NCBI GenBank assembly: GCA_009885595.1
Contig: VFKJ01000655.1
Span: 1-8,508, forward strand
Direction of reading: 5' to 3'
DNA length: 8,508 nt
Source of the DNA: Myxococcales bacterium
Lineage (GTDB): Bacteria > Myxococcota > Myxococcia > Myxococcales > Myxococcaceae
Positions 1 through 8,200 of the stretch are shown here, piece by piece (position 1 is the first letter of the stretch; every line of letters starts with the position of its first letter). Under the pieces are notes generated by a model. That model did not search any database. It had not been told where the DNA came from and saw nothing but the letters and a program-made list of their open reading frames with translations. Position numbers and translations under genes: made by a program.

Positions 1-3000
1 ACGCCCTGTAGACGCGCCCGAACTCAGCCGCGGTCAGCGACTGATCGACGATCACGAGCGGCAGCCCGCCCGGCTGCACCTGCAGGCTGAGCATGCGGGT
101 GTCGGTGAGCGCGCCGCTGGTGACCTTGACGTCGAAGCTGAAGGCGCCCGCGGTCGAGGGAGAGCCGACCAGATCGCCCGAAGCCGAGAGCGTGAGCCCC
201 GGGGGCAGCGCGCCGGCGGCCAGTTCCCAGGTGTAGGTGCCGGTGCCGCCGGTGGCCTGCAGCCGCAGCCCGTAGGGGGCATAGCGGGTGGCCGTCGGCA
301 GGGGCGCGGTGGAGATGGTGACCGCGGCGGTGGAGACCTGCACGCCCGCCCCCTGGGTGAAGCAGTTGTTGACGATGGTGATCTCGTTGCCGCCGAAGGT
401 CGAGGTGGCGCCGTCGAAGTTCACGCACATTCCCACCCAGTAGATGCCGGGAGCCAGATCGGGGGGGATCATGATCGAGTCCGTCGCGGTGTCGACCTGC
501 TGCGGGGTGAGCACGCCCAGGTTGCCCACGCTCAGGGACCGATCGGCGATCGACACCGAGGCGTTGTCCGAGAGGAAGTAGGTGTACTTCGCCGCCAGGG
601 AATCGTCGTTGCCGAGGTTCTGCAACGAGCGGCTCACCTGCAGGCTGGCGCCGGGCGCCGCGGCGGTGGGCGCGGTGAAGTTCGACACCACCAGATCGGC
701 CGTGGGCAGGCCGATGGTGACGGTCGAGGGCGCAGAGACGTTGTTGAGCTCGGACTGCTCGACGATCGTCAGATCAGGGTCGACCACCGCGAAGAGGAAA
801 TACGAACTCTGGGTGAGCGTGGCCGGCAGCGGCCGGTTGAGCACGGCCTGCGCGGTGCCCTGCGCTTCGATCGAGGCCACGGTGGCGGTGCCGATGATCT
901 CGTCGGTCAGCCGGTCCAGGGTGGCGTCGGTCGAGAGGAAGAAGCGCACCGAGACCCCGGTGGCGTCGCGGCCACCGCGGTTGCGGATGCTGGCCGTCTG
1001 GGGGAACGCCACGCCCGCGTAACCCGTCTGCGGCGCCGACAGCGAGGTGACCTCGAGATCCGGCGGGAGGAAGAAGTCGATCGCCTGACCCGCGGGGTAC
1101 GAGCTCGAGGTGCAGGTGGCCGTGCTGGCGCAGGTCAGCCCAGGCACCCCGACCCCGGTGTCCTTCTGCAGGCCCACGGAAGCCGACACCGTGCCGGGCA
1201 GCGCGGTGCTGTAGACGAACCGAATGCGGCCGCTGGTCTCGTAGAGGAACACCTCGAAGGCGATGCGGGTGGCCGTGGCGTTGGCGCCCACCGCGTTCCA
1301 CTCGAAGGCCATCACCCGGTTGGGCGCGATGCCGGTCACCTGGTAGCGGTAGCCGTTGGCGGTGCTCAGCGGGGTGGTGAGCACGTCCCACCAGGGCGCG
1401 ATGTAGGTGCGGGGGACCGAGCTCGAGGTGCTGGTGTGCGGCACGTTCTGGTTGGTCGAGTACGCCGCCGGGGCGCCCCCGATGGCGAGGTAGCCGTACC
1501 GCGACATCGCCACCGAGGTGAACTGGGTGTCGAAGAACGGCATGGGGAAGGGCACCGTCAGGGAAGCGGCGGCGTTCGTCACCGCGCCGTTCGCCAGCGG
1601 CTGGTAGGCCACCGGCGTGGGCCCGACCACCTGGTACTGCGCCAGCGCCGCCATCGGCACCAGCGCGATGGCCGCCGTCAGGGCGAGGCTGGCCTTCAGA
1701 GCGCGCGCGCCGAAGCGGGAAGAACGGCGGCGCGAGAGCGCGGTGGCCGCCAGCGCCAACATCGCCAGCGGAGACCACCCGGTGGAGGTGCTGCTGCAGC
1801 CCACGACCTTCGCCTCGCGCTCGACGCGCAGCGACTCGGGGGTGAGGCCGGTCATTCCAGCGGCGTCGTTGACCTCGACCACGAAGGCCCAGAGGCCCTC
1901 TGCGCCTTCGGCGGCGACGGTGCCGCTGATGAGGCCGGCCTCGTCGAGGGTGAGGCCGGGAGGCAGCGCGCCGCTGGCGAGCCGGAACTTCACGCTGCCG
2001 CTGGGCGACGCGCTCAGGGGGACGGACACGGCTGCGCCCGGGCGGAGGACCTCGGGCAAGGTGCCCACGACGCGGTAGCGCGGGGGGTGAACGCTCATGG
2101 TGAACTCGAGTGTGTCAGTGCGGCCATTGTTGTCCTCGACTCCGATGGTGAAGCTGAAAGTGCCTGCCTGGGTGGCTCGGCCGCTGACCGTAATCAGCTC
2201 TGCCTGCGGCGTAACTGAAAGACCGCCAGGCACCGAACCGGTGACCCGCCAGACCAGGGGCTTGGCGAGCGCGGAGCCGTCCTGGTTCGCCACGGCGATG
2301 TCCTGCAGGTACTCCTGGCCGATGAGCGCGTCAGGGACGGCGATGGTGCGGAAGGTGAGCGCGCCGGGCGCGATCAGCCGCAGCGAGAGCTGGCGGCTGG
2401 CCCGCACGCCGACGGCGTCACGCACCTCGACGGTGATGGGCAGGGCGCCGTTGCTGGCGTTGCGCGGGGCTCCAGAGAGCAGGCCGTCGACGCTCAGGGT
2501 CAGACCGGTGGGGAGGCTGCCCCCGGCCACGCGCCAGGCGTACGGCCGCACCCCGCCGGCGGCGCCCAGGGCGTACTGGTACTGCGACGCGCTGCTGTTG
2601 ACCATCGCCGGCAGGCTCTGGGTGGTGACCTCGACCCCCGAGGTGATGGGCAGCACGCGCAGCGCCAGGCGCACCGCTGCCTGACGCCCGGCGTTCTCGA
2701 GCACCACCGTGAGGCCGACCACCTCTGCGCCAGCGGCGCCCGTGGGCGTGCCGGTGAGCAGGCCATCGCTCGCGCTGAGGGTGAGCCAGGTGGGCGCGGT
2801 GCCCAGGGTGGAGTCGATGCGCCAGCTCGAAGCGCCCTGCTCGCCCACCGCGGCCAGGCGGAAGCTGTAGGGGCGGCCGATGACGGCGTCCGGCAGCGCG
2901 GTGTTCACCACGCGCAGCGAAGAGGGCGCCACCACCATGGTGCGCGAGGCGAGGGCGTTGTTGGTGACGTCGAGCTCTCCGCTGACCGTGAAGCCGGGGT

Positions 3001-5131
3001 CGACGATGCAGCCCACGTGATAGGTGCCGGCCGGCATGGTGCCCGGCAGGCGCACCAGCTCGGTCGAGGTGTCGCCCACGCCGCGGGCGAGCGTCACGCT
3101 GCCCTCGTCACGGACGGTGCCGCCGCTGTCGACGATGCGCAGGAGCACGTCGTCTGAGGTGATGATGTCGTTGGCCGACGCATAGAAGCGGTAGCTGACC
3201 TGCGGCGCGTCGACGTTGCCGATGTTGCGAAGGCTGCGCACCACGGGGATCACCTCACCCACGCCCGCGGACGCCGGCGCGGTCACGCTGGTGACCGCCA
3301 GATCGGCGCCCGGAGAGGTGACGCGAATCGGCCCGAGCATCAGGCTGTTGTTGGCCTTGTTGCTCTCGAACACCGCGCCGGTCGAGTCGACGATGCCGAA
3401 GACGAAGTACGCGCCGGTGCCGAAGGCGACGTTCGCCGGGTTGGCCAGCGGCAGGCTGCAGTTGAGGGTGACCTCGGTGGAGGTGGCGCTGGGCACCACC
3501 TGGGCCACGATCTGATCGCACACGTAGGTGTCGGACAAGAGCGAGAGCGAGGAGTCGCTGGAGAGCACCAGCGCCACCCGGAAGTTGTTCGCGTTCGCGC
3601 CGCCGGTGTTGCGGAAGCGCGCCTTGAGCTGCACCGCCTCGCCGAAGCGGGCGTTGACGGTCTCGAGGCCGGTGACGGTGTCGAGGAAGTTCACCTTCTC
3701 GGCCAGCAGGTCAGCCCGGCGCACGTCGACCGTCGCCGCAGAGGCGGTCACGTTGTTGGTCTCGTTCGCCTCGGCCACCGCGTTGGCGGGGTCGACCTGC
3801 AGCAGGTAGTAGAACGGTCCGTTGGGCACGTTGGCCGGCATCACCACCTGCAGCGCGGTCTCGGTGATCGTCTGGCCGCCGCTGACCGGATAGCTGCCGG
3901 TGGACAGCACGAAGTCGCCCGGGTCGAGCAGCTGGTCGGTGCTCAGCAGCAGGCGGTAGCTGACGCTGCCCGCCGCGGTGGTGCCGCGGTTGAAGAAGCT
4001 CAAGGCGAAGGGCTCGGTGTTGCCGCCGCCGCTCGAGAGCGGGCCCGAGATCGCGGTGGCCACCAGATCGATGCCCTGCACGAACGCCGTGAGGGTCGAG
4101 CCCACGTTGTTGGTCTCCGAGGCTTCCATCACCGCCTCGGTCGCGTCGGCCTTCACCAGCACGTAGTACTCGCCGGTGGGCGGCGCGGTGAGGGTGGCCG
4201 CGGTGCCGGTGACCGCCACGATCGCCTGGCCGCCGTCGGCGGTGACGCCGCCATCGACCGCGGCGAGGCTCTCCGGCCCCCCTTCGGCGACCTGCACGTC
4301 CGCGCCGCCATCGGTGGCGCTCAGATCGAGTTGCTGGTCGCGCGAGAGGTAGGCGCGCCAGAAGAAGGTGGGCGCCTCGGTGCGGCCGAAGTTCCGCAAG
4401 GTGGAGTTGACGGTGAAGCTGAGGTTGCCGTCGCCGGCGGTCACGAAGTTCGAGATGGTGACCTCGCTGACCGCGAGATCGGCCTCGTTGGGCTCGCCGA
4501 TGGTGAAGACCCGGTTGGGCACGAAGTCGGCCACCGCGCAGGCAGCGGCGCAGGACAGGATGTTGGTGCCCAGGGTGCCGGCCTGGTTCTCGAAGCCGGT
4601 GACGAAGTGGAAGTCGGCGGGGTCGGTGCTCACCATGTTGCCGTGGTGAATGACGATGCTGCCGCCGGCGGTCAGCTTGATGGAGAACGTCACCTCGGGC
4701 CCGCTGCTGTAATACGGAATGATCCGGAACCACTCGATGGTGACCTCCGAGGGGCCGCTGACGTAGCGAATCTGCGAAGCCGCGCCGATCTCGAAGTCGT
4801 CCCAGACGCCGGCGATCACCGCGTTGGGGGTGCCGGCGCTGGGGAAGGACTGGTTCGAGTAGCAGCTCGAGCCGCTGGTGCACCCGGTGCCGAAGGTGAC
4901 GAACCCGTTGATGCTCGGGAACACCTGCGTGTAGTTCGTTCCGAAGTAGCTGAAGGAGAACGGCAGGGGGACGGCGAGCGCGCCTTCGTCTTGTCCGACC
5001 GTATACGGCAGCACCGTGGCGCCCGTCAGCGGCTGGTAGGGCTGGGTGCTAACGATGATCGGCGGCAACTGCGCCCACGCGGAAGTCGAAGCGAGCGCCG
5101 CGACGAGGCCAACAAGGAAGAGCTTCTTCAC
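1..5131 (-). CDS. Giant secreted CARDB/Ig-repeat protein: two surface-protein units fused in frame through an internal MYXO-CTERM (3' partial)
   Basis: The frame is open from the start to the left window edge, at least 1710 codons, so the C-terminus is not visible. Residues are counted from the GTG at 5131. Unit 1 has a signal peptide 1-20 (starts KKLFLVGL, cleavage Ala-Trp-Ala|Gln), a nidogen-like beta-sandwich about 21-210 (NGFVTFG, then AGVWDDFE), CARDB domains about 213-347, 353-470, 471-603 and 605-733 (most ending in a TNN or ANN motif), He_PIG-like Ig domains about 739-827, 830-921, 925-1015 and 1018-1108 (LPxGLTL...GLLSG pattern), and a MYXO-CTERM 1111-1136. Unit 2 has a signal-peptide-like segment 1145-1164, a nidogen-like domain about 1165-1350, CARDB about 1357-1467 and 1477-1599, Ig about 1604-1687, and the start of another Ig at 1691. 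CARDB and Ig modules usually serve as extracellular adhesion or spacer modules; no enzymatic domain is seen. The likely role is a cell-surface structural or adhesive protein. The exact function is unknown. Confidence 0.88.
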   Translation of the reverse strand, partial: MKKLFLVGLVAALASTSAWAQLPPIIVSTQPYQPLTGATVLPYTVGQDEGALAVPLPFSFSYFGTNYTQVFPSINGFVTFGTGCTSGSSCYSNQSFPSAGTPNAVIAGVWDDFEIGAASQIRYVSGPSEVTIEWFRIIPYYSSGPEVTFSIKLTAGGSIVIHHGNMVSTDPADFHFVTGFENQAGTLGTNILSCAAACAVADFVPNRVFTIGEPNEADLAVSEVTISNFVTAGDGNLSFTVNSTLRNFGRTEAPTFFWRAYLSRDQQLDLSATDGGADVQVAEGGPESLAAVDGGVTADGGQAIVAVTGTAATLTAPPTGEYYVLVKADATEAVMEASETNNVGSTLTAFVQGIDLVATAISGPLSSGGGNTEPFALSFFNRGTTAAGSVSYRLLLSTDQLLDPGDFVLSTGSYPVSGGQTITETALQVVMPANVPNGPFYYLLQVDPANAVAEANETNNVTASAATVDVRRADLLAEKVNFLDTVTGLETVNARFGEAVQLKARFRNTGGANANNFRVALVLSSDSSLSLLSDTYVCDQIVAQVVPSATSTEVTLNCSLPLANPANVAFGTGAYFVFGIVDSTGAVFESNKANNSLMLGPIRVTSPGADLAVTSVTAPASAGVGEVIPVVRSLRNIGNVDAPQVSYRFYASANDIITSDDVLLRIVDSGGTVRDEGSVTLARGVGDTSTELVRLPGTMPAGTYHVGCIVDPGFTVSGELDVTNNALASRTMVVAPSSLRVVNTALPDAVIGRPYSFRLAAVGEQGASSWRIDSTLGTAPTWLTLSASDGLLTGTPTGAAGAEVVGLTVVLENAGRQAAVRLALRVLPITSGVEVTTQSLPAMVNSSASQYQYALGAAGGVRPYAWRVAGGSLPTGLTLSVDGLLSGAPRNASNGALPITVEVRDAVGVRASRQLSLRLIAPGALTFRTIAVPDALIGQEYLQDIAVANQDGSALAKPLVWRVTGSVPGGLSVTPQAELITVSGRATQAGTFSFTIGVEDNNGRTDTLEFTMSVHPPRYRVVGTLPEVLRPGAAVSVPLSASPSGSVKFRLASGALPPGLTLDEAGLISGTVAAEGAEGLWAFVVEVNDAAGMTGLTPESLRVEREAKVVGCSSTSTGWSPLAMLALAATALSRRRSSRFGARALKASLALTAAIALVPMAALAQYQVVGPTPVAYQPLANGAVTNAAASLTVPFPMPFFDTQFTSVAMSRYGYLAIGGAPAAYSTNQNVPHTSTSSSVPRTYIAPWWDVLTTPLSTANGYRYQVTGIAPNRVMAFEWNAVGANATATRIAFEVFLYETSGRIRFVYSTALPGTVSASVGLQKDTGVGVPGLTCASTATCTSSSYPAGQAIDFFLPPDLEVTSLSAPQTGYAGVAFPQTASIRNRGGRDATGVSVRFFLSTDATLDRLTDEIIGTATVASIEAQGTAQAVLNRPLPATLTQSSYFLFAVVDPDLTIVEQSELNNVSAPSTVTIGLPTADLVVSNFTAPTAAAPGASLQVSRSLQNLGNDDSLAAKYTYFLSDNASVSIADRSLSVGNLGVLTPQQVDTATDSIMIPPDLAPGIYWVGMCVNFDGATSTFGGNEITIVNNCFTQGAGVQVSTAAVTISTAPLPTATRYAPYGLRLQATGGTGTYTWELAAGALPPGLTLSASGDLVGSPSTAGAFSFDVKVTSGALTDTRMLSLQVQPGGLPLVIVDQSLTAAEFGRVYRA
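1640..1699 (-). other. Internal signal-peptide-like segment opening unit 2
   Basis: Residues 1145-1164 begin Leu(CTG)-Lys-Ala-Ser-Leu-Ala-Leu, continue with a hydrophobic core and end Ala-Ala-Leu-Ala before Gln1165, a good signal peptidase I site. If the first CTG were ATG or GTG, this would be an ordinary 20-residue signal peptide, the same length as the one starting unit 1. No ATG, GTG or TTG lies between the Arg-Arg-Arg cluster and the hydrophobic core. The nearest upstream in-frame ATG (1760-1762) lies inside the MYXO-CTERM helix and has no clear Shine-Dalgarno sequence. The segment is therefore most likely translated as part of the fusion. Confidence 0.72.
1724..1801 (-). other. Internal MYXO-CTERM-like sorting signal
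   Basis: Residues 1111-1136 of the fused protein read Gly-Cys-Ser-Ser, then Thr-Ser-Thr-Gly, a short hydrophobic helix of about 15 residues (starts WSPLAMLALA), then Arg-Arg-Arg. This matches the MYXO-CTERM layout: Cys in a Gly-Cys context, short membrane segment, basic cluster. In known proteins the signal sits at the extreme C-terminus and is processed at the Cys by myxosortase-type enzymes, with surface delivery through type II secretion. Here no stop follows. The preceding Ig domain ends about 4 residues upstream, as expected for the natural end of unit 1. Confidence 0.8.
1808..2917 (-). repeat. Protein-level repeat array: four He_PIG-like Ig domains of unit 1
   Basis: Four copies of about 85-95 residues fill the stretch between the last CARDB and the MYXO-CTERM. 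They share the putative-Ig signature: an opening LPxxxxGxxY-like strand (LPDAVIGRPY, VPDALIGQEY), a central W or F strand, then LPxGLTLxxxGLLSG-type segments (LPTGLTLSVDGLLSG, LPPGLTLDEAGLISG), ending in a strand such as FTIGVEDNNG. Such modules usually act as rigid extracellular spacers. Confidence 0.72.
2933..4495 (-). repeat. Protein-level repeat array: four CARDB domains of unit 1
   Basis: Four diverged copies of about 115-135 residues follow each other. Each opens with an (A/I)DL(A/V/L)-type strand, such as ADLAVSEV, IDLVATAI, ADLLAEKV and ADLAVTSV. Each has a central RNxG or similar turn and a GxYxV or GxYxL strand. They close with SETNN, NETNN, NKANN and DVTNN. This is the CARDB (cell-adhesion-related, bacterial) pattern. 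Copy 1 carries an extra Asp-Gly-Gly loop and copy 3 a pair of Cys. The copies are diverged at the protein level; no long DNA identity was noticed. Confidence 0.75.
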
Positions 5132-5135
5132 GGCG

Positions 5136-5141
5136 TTCTCC
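5136..5141 (-). promoter_or_regulatory. Shine-Dalgarno that favours the GTG start at 5131
   Basis: The minus strand reads GGAGAACGCCGTG, placing GGAG 6 bases before the GTG at 5129-5131. An in-frame ATG four codons upstream (5141-5143) has no purine-rich site ahead of it, and its last base is the first G of this GGAG. Starting at the GTG also gives a classic signal peptide with Lys-Lys immediately after the initiator. The ATG at 5143 remains possible and would add four residues. Confidence 0.6.
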
Positions 5142-5165
5142 ATCGAGACGGACACGACCCGCGGC

Positions 5166-5187
5166 CCCGCCTCAGCGGCTGAGCGGG
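5166..5187 (-). other. GC-rich hairpin in the spacer between the two genes
   Basis: On the minus strand CCCGC-TCAG, loop CCG, CTGA-(bulged G)-GCGGG can form a 9 base-pair stem with one bulge. It lies 18 bases after the TGA of the VWA gene and ends 34 bases before the GTG of the next gene. No U-rich tract follows, so it is not a standard intrinsic terminator. It could be a 3'-end stabiliser, a partial terminator or a chance pairing in GC-rich DNA. No promoter boxes were recognised in the spacer. Confidence 0.35.
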
Positions 5188-5205
5188 AAATTCGAGAGCC
5201 ACGCC

Positions 5206-8200
5206 TCAGGGAATGCAGGCGGCCTGGTAGGTGATGGTCAGCGTCTTGCCCGGCTCAGGCACGTAGAGCGGCTGGAAGTTCACCGAGTTGTTGGTCGCGT
5301 CGTATTCCCAGATGAGCGACATCAGGTTCGGGTCGGGGTCCACGGGGGGGATCGGCATGCCGTCGATCGCCACCTGGATGCCCGTGGCCGCCGAGAGATC
5401 GGGCCGCGAGGTGAGGAAGAAGTTGGTGCGGTAGCCGAACGCGTTCTTGCCGATGCGCTCGAGCGCCACCGCCCAGTTCGGGGTGCAGATCTCTTCCTTC
5501 ACGCCGTTGGTCTGCGCGACCATGAAGTCGTGCCGGCCGTCGTTGGCGTCGTCGTAGGAGCAGCCCGAAGGAGAGGTGGGGAGGAACGGCCCGACCACGT
5601 TGTAGGTGAACTGGCCCGAGCGCTGCGCGCCTTTGATGTTGATGAGCTGGTTCAAATAGAAGGCCGGCGCCTGGGGGGCCTGGTCGCGCGCGTCGGTGAC
5701 GCACACCACCGCGAGCACCGCTTCCTGGCGGAGGAAGCCGGCGTTCTTCGAAGGATCGGTGATGTTGGGCGCCGTCAGCGCCCGGGTCGCCGGATCCATG
5801 CACGACTCGGAGTAGCCGCTGGTGCCCACGTTCACCAGGTCTGCGAACTCGGTCTGCAGGTTGGGCGTGGTGGGCCGGAGGATCTTGTTGCCCGCCGAGG
5901 TGGCGTGGAGCGTGCCCGCCAGCGCCGCGGTGCTGCCGCTGAGCTCGGTGTTGGTGACGCCGATCTGGAAGTCGACCTGGTTGCTGGTCGCGTACTGGAG
6001 GAACGAGGCCATGTTCTGCGCGAGCGCGGTCTGCTTGTCGCCCATCGAGCAGGAGTCGTCGATCACGAGGAGGATGTCGGCCTTGGGCTTGGTGTCCTGG
6101 CGGAAGGTGTCGGTGTTGAGACCCAGGGTGTCGCCGCGGCCCTGCAGCGCCACCACGTAGTCGAGCGGCTGGCCGCCCTGGGTGACGCTGATCACGAACG
6201 CGCCGGTGTCAGGGCCGTAGTTGATGGGGCGGTACTTGAGCGAGAAGGTGACCGGGGTGGCGGTGCCGGGGGTGACGCGGGTGCCGCCGGCGATGCCGGT
6301 GACCACGTGGAACTCCGGGCAGGGCGCGGTGCCTGCGCAGTTGGGGCCGCCGGGGCCTTCACCGGCCGCCGAGCCCATCGCGGACGAGTTGATCACCACG
6401 TCCGTCGAGCACGAGTTGTAGATCTGGAAGTTGCGGTTGGGGGAGTTGCAGTCCTTCTTCACCACGCCGAAGTCGAGGGTGCTGGGGGAGATGGTGAGGC
6501 AGCTGTTGGCGATCGTCGCGGTGAGCGCGACCTCGCGCGAGGGCGAGACCGGGTCTGCGAGGTTGAAGGCCACCTTGCCCACCACCTGCGCGGGCACCGG
6601 CGGAAGCTGGCCCTGCGGCCACGCGCGCAGCATCACCTGACGGGTCTCGCCGGGCATCAGGTCGAGCTCGTTGATGGGACCGCCGGGCAGCGAGAACACC
6701 GCGGGCATGCCGGTGGGGGTGCCGGTCTCCGGGAGCAGCTGGAGATTGGAGAGCAGGCAGATGTCGTTGGGGCCGGTGAGCCGGTTGCGAATGGTGAAGC
6801 CGAGATCCTTGATGGCCGGCGGCGAGACGATGCCGAAGGCGAGCGCGATGGGGGTGATCTCCACGTCGCAGGGAGGCAGCTGCACCGAGTTGGCGGTGAC
6901 GGTGATGGTGGTGACCGGCTCGTCAGGATCGTTCGAGAAGACCTTCACCTCGAACGAGCGCATGCCCAGGCCATTGGGAGTGATCCGGATGGGGATGTTG
7001 AGGATGCTGGTCGCCCCGCCCGCCTCCAGCCCCTGCACGGGATCGTAGCGACCGGCGCCCGCCGCAGGCAGATCGTCGGTGCAGGTCATGCTGGTGGTGT
7101 CGAAGTAGCCCACGCAGATCTCGCTGGCCGAGGAGCCCGCGGCCGGCGTCACTTCCCAGTACGGCTTGATGAAGCCGCCGGCGCCGTCAGGCTGGCCGAG
7201 CTTCAGGTTCGCCCGCGGGTCGGCAGGGGTGGGCCGGGTGCCGACGTTCTGCACGATCAGGTTGCGGTTCGCGAAGGAGGCCGGGTTCGCGGTGGGGAAG
7301 TAGGCGATGCGGCCGAACGCGAGGGTGCCCGCGGGGCGAACGTCGATGTCAGGGCCGCCGCCGACGCCGCGCAGGTTCACGCTGATCATCGGCTGGCTGG
7401 TGAGCTCGGTGGTGGCGGTGAGCTGACCTGCGCGAGGCCCGAGGACGAGCGGCTTGAAGGTGAGCTTCGCCACGGCGGTGCCGGGGGCGATGCCGACGGG
7501 CGCGCTGACGTCACGCACCCCGGGAGGCACGGTCAGCACGGTGAGATCGGTCGAGTCGGTCTCGACGACCTTGAACACGTTGCTGGGGTTGCTGCCTTCG
7601 CGGGTGCTGAGCACCGTGAGGCGCACCGGGCGCAGCGAGAGGTTGCTGAAGGTGACCTGGCCGTTGACCGTGGTGCCCGGAGGCGCGTAGCCGAAGTCGA
7701 GGGTGGCGGGCGTCCAGGAGAGGACGGCGGCGACGCCCGTGCCGATCAGGCGCACCGGCTTCTCGGGGCAGCCGTCAGCGCGGCGCATGCGCACGGTGGC
7801 GATGTACTCGCGCGCCTCGGTCGGCTTGAAGGTGAAGGTGGCGGTCTTCGAGCGCATCGCCGCCAGCAGGAACTCGCCCTTGGGCGAATCAGGCGAGATG
7901 ACGAAGATGCCGTCGCCCTGCTGCGACTCGACGGCGCCCAGGTAGGCGCGGGTCTCGATGGGGCGCTGGTTCACGTACTCGAAGGGGATGCTGAAGCTGT
8001 CGCCGCGCGCCACGGCGCCGAAGTCGATGCTCGCGGGAAGATCGCACTCGCCGGAGACCGCGATGCCCTTGAGGGTGATGGTGGCGTTCTCCTTGCCGAT
8101 CTCGGTGTCGCCCGAGGTCATGATCAGCACGGTCTCGTGCGGCACCTGGGGCGCGCCCTCGATCACCGGCGGGGTGTAGTGGATGTCGAACTCGACCGAC

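Noticed and set aside
1760..1762. In-frame ATG as an independent start for unit 2
   Set aside because: It falls inside the MYXO-CTERM helix. The bases before it (TCTCCGCTGGCG) lack a Shine-Dalgarno sequence. It would give an odd 37-residue leader with the Arg cluster in its middle. Internal initiation is not excluded but is poorly supported.
774..1778. 334-codon minus-strand ORF and a similar 390-codon one at 3711-4883
   Set aside because: Their products are dominated by Arg, Gly, His and Ala with no domains. They lie in another frame of the long CARDB/Ig gene, whose translation shows clear domains throughout.
4331..5182. 283-codon plus-strand ORF, and a 260-codon one at 1436-2218
   Set aside because: These lie antisense to the real genes and have low-complexity Gly/Arg/Ala/Val-rich products, as expected of stop-poor opposite frames in very GC-rich DNA. 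No plausible ribosome site or domain was seen.
5166..5187. Rho-independent terminator
   Set aside because: The stem is present but no run of T follows on the minus strand, so it was kept only as an unassigned hairpin.
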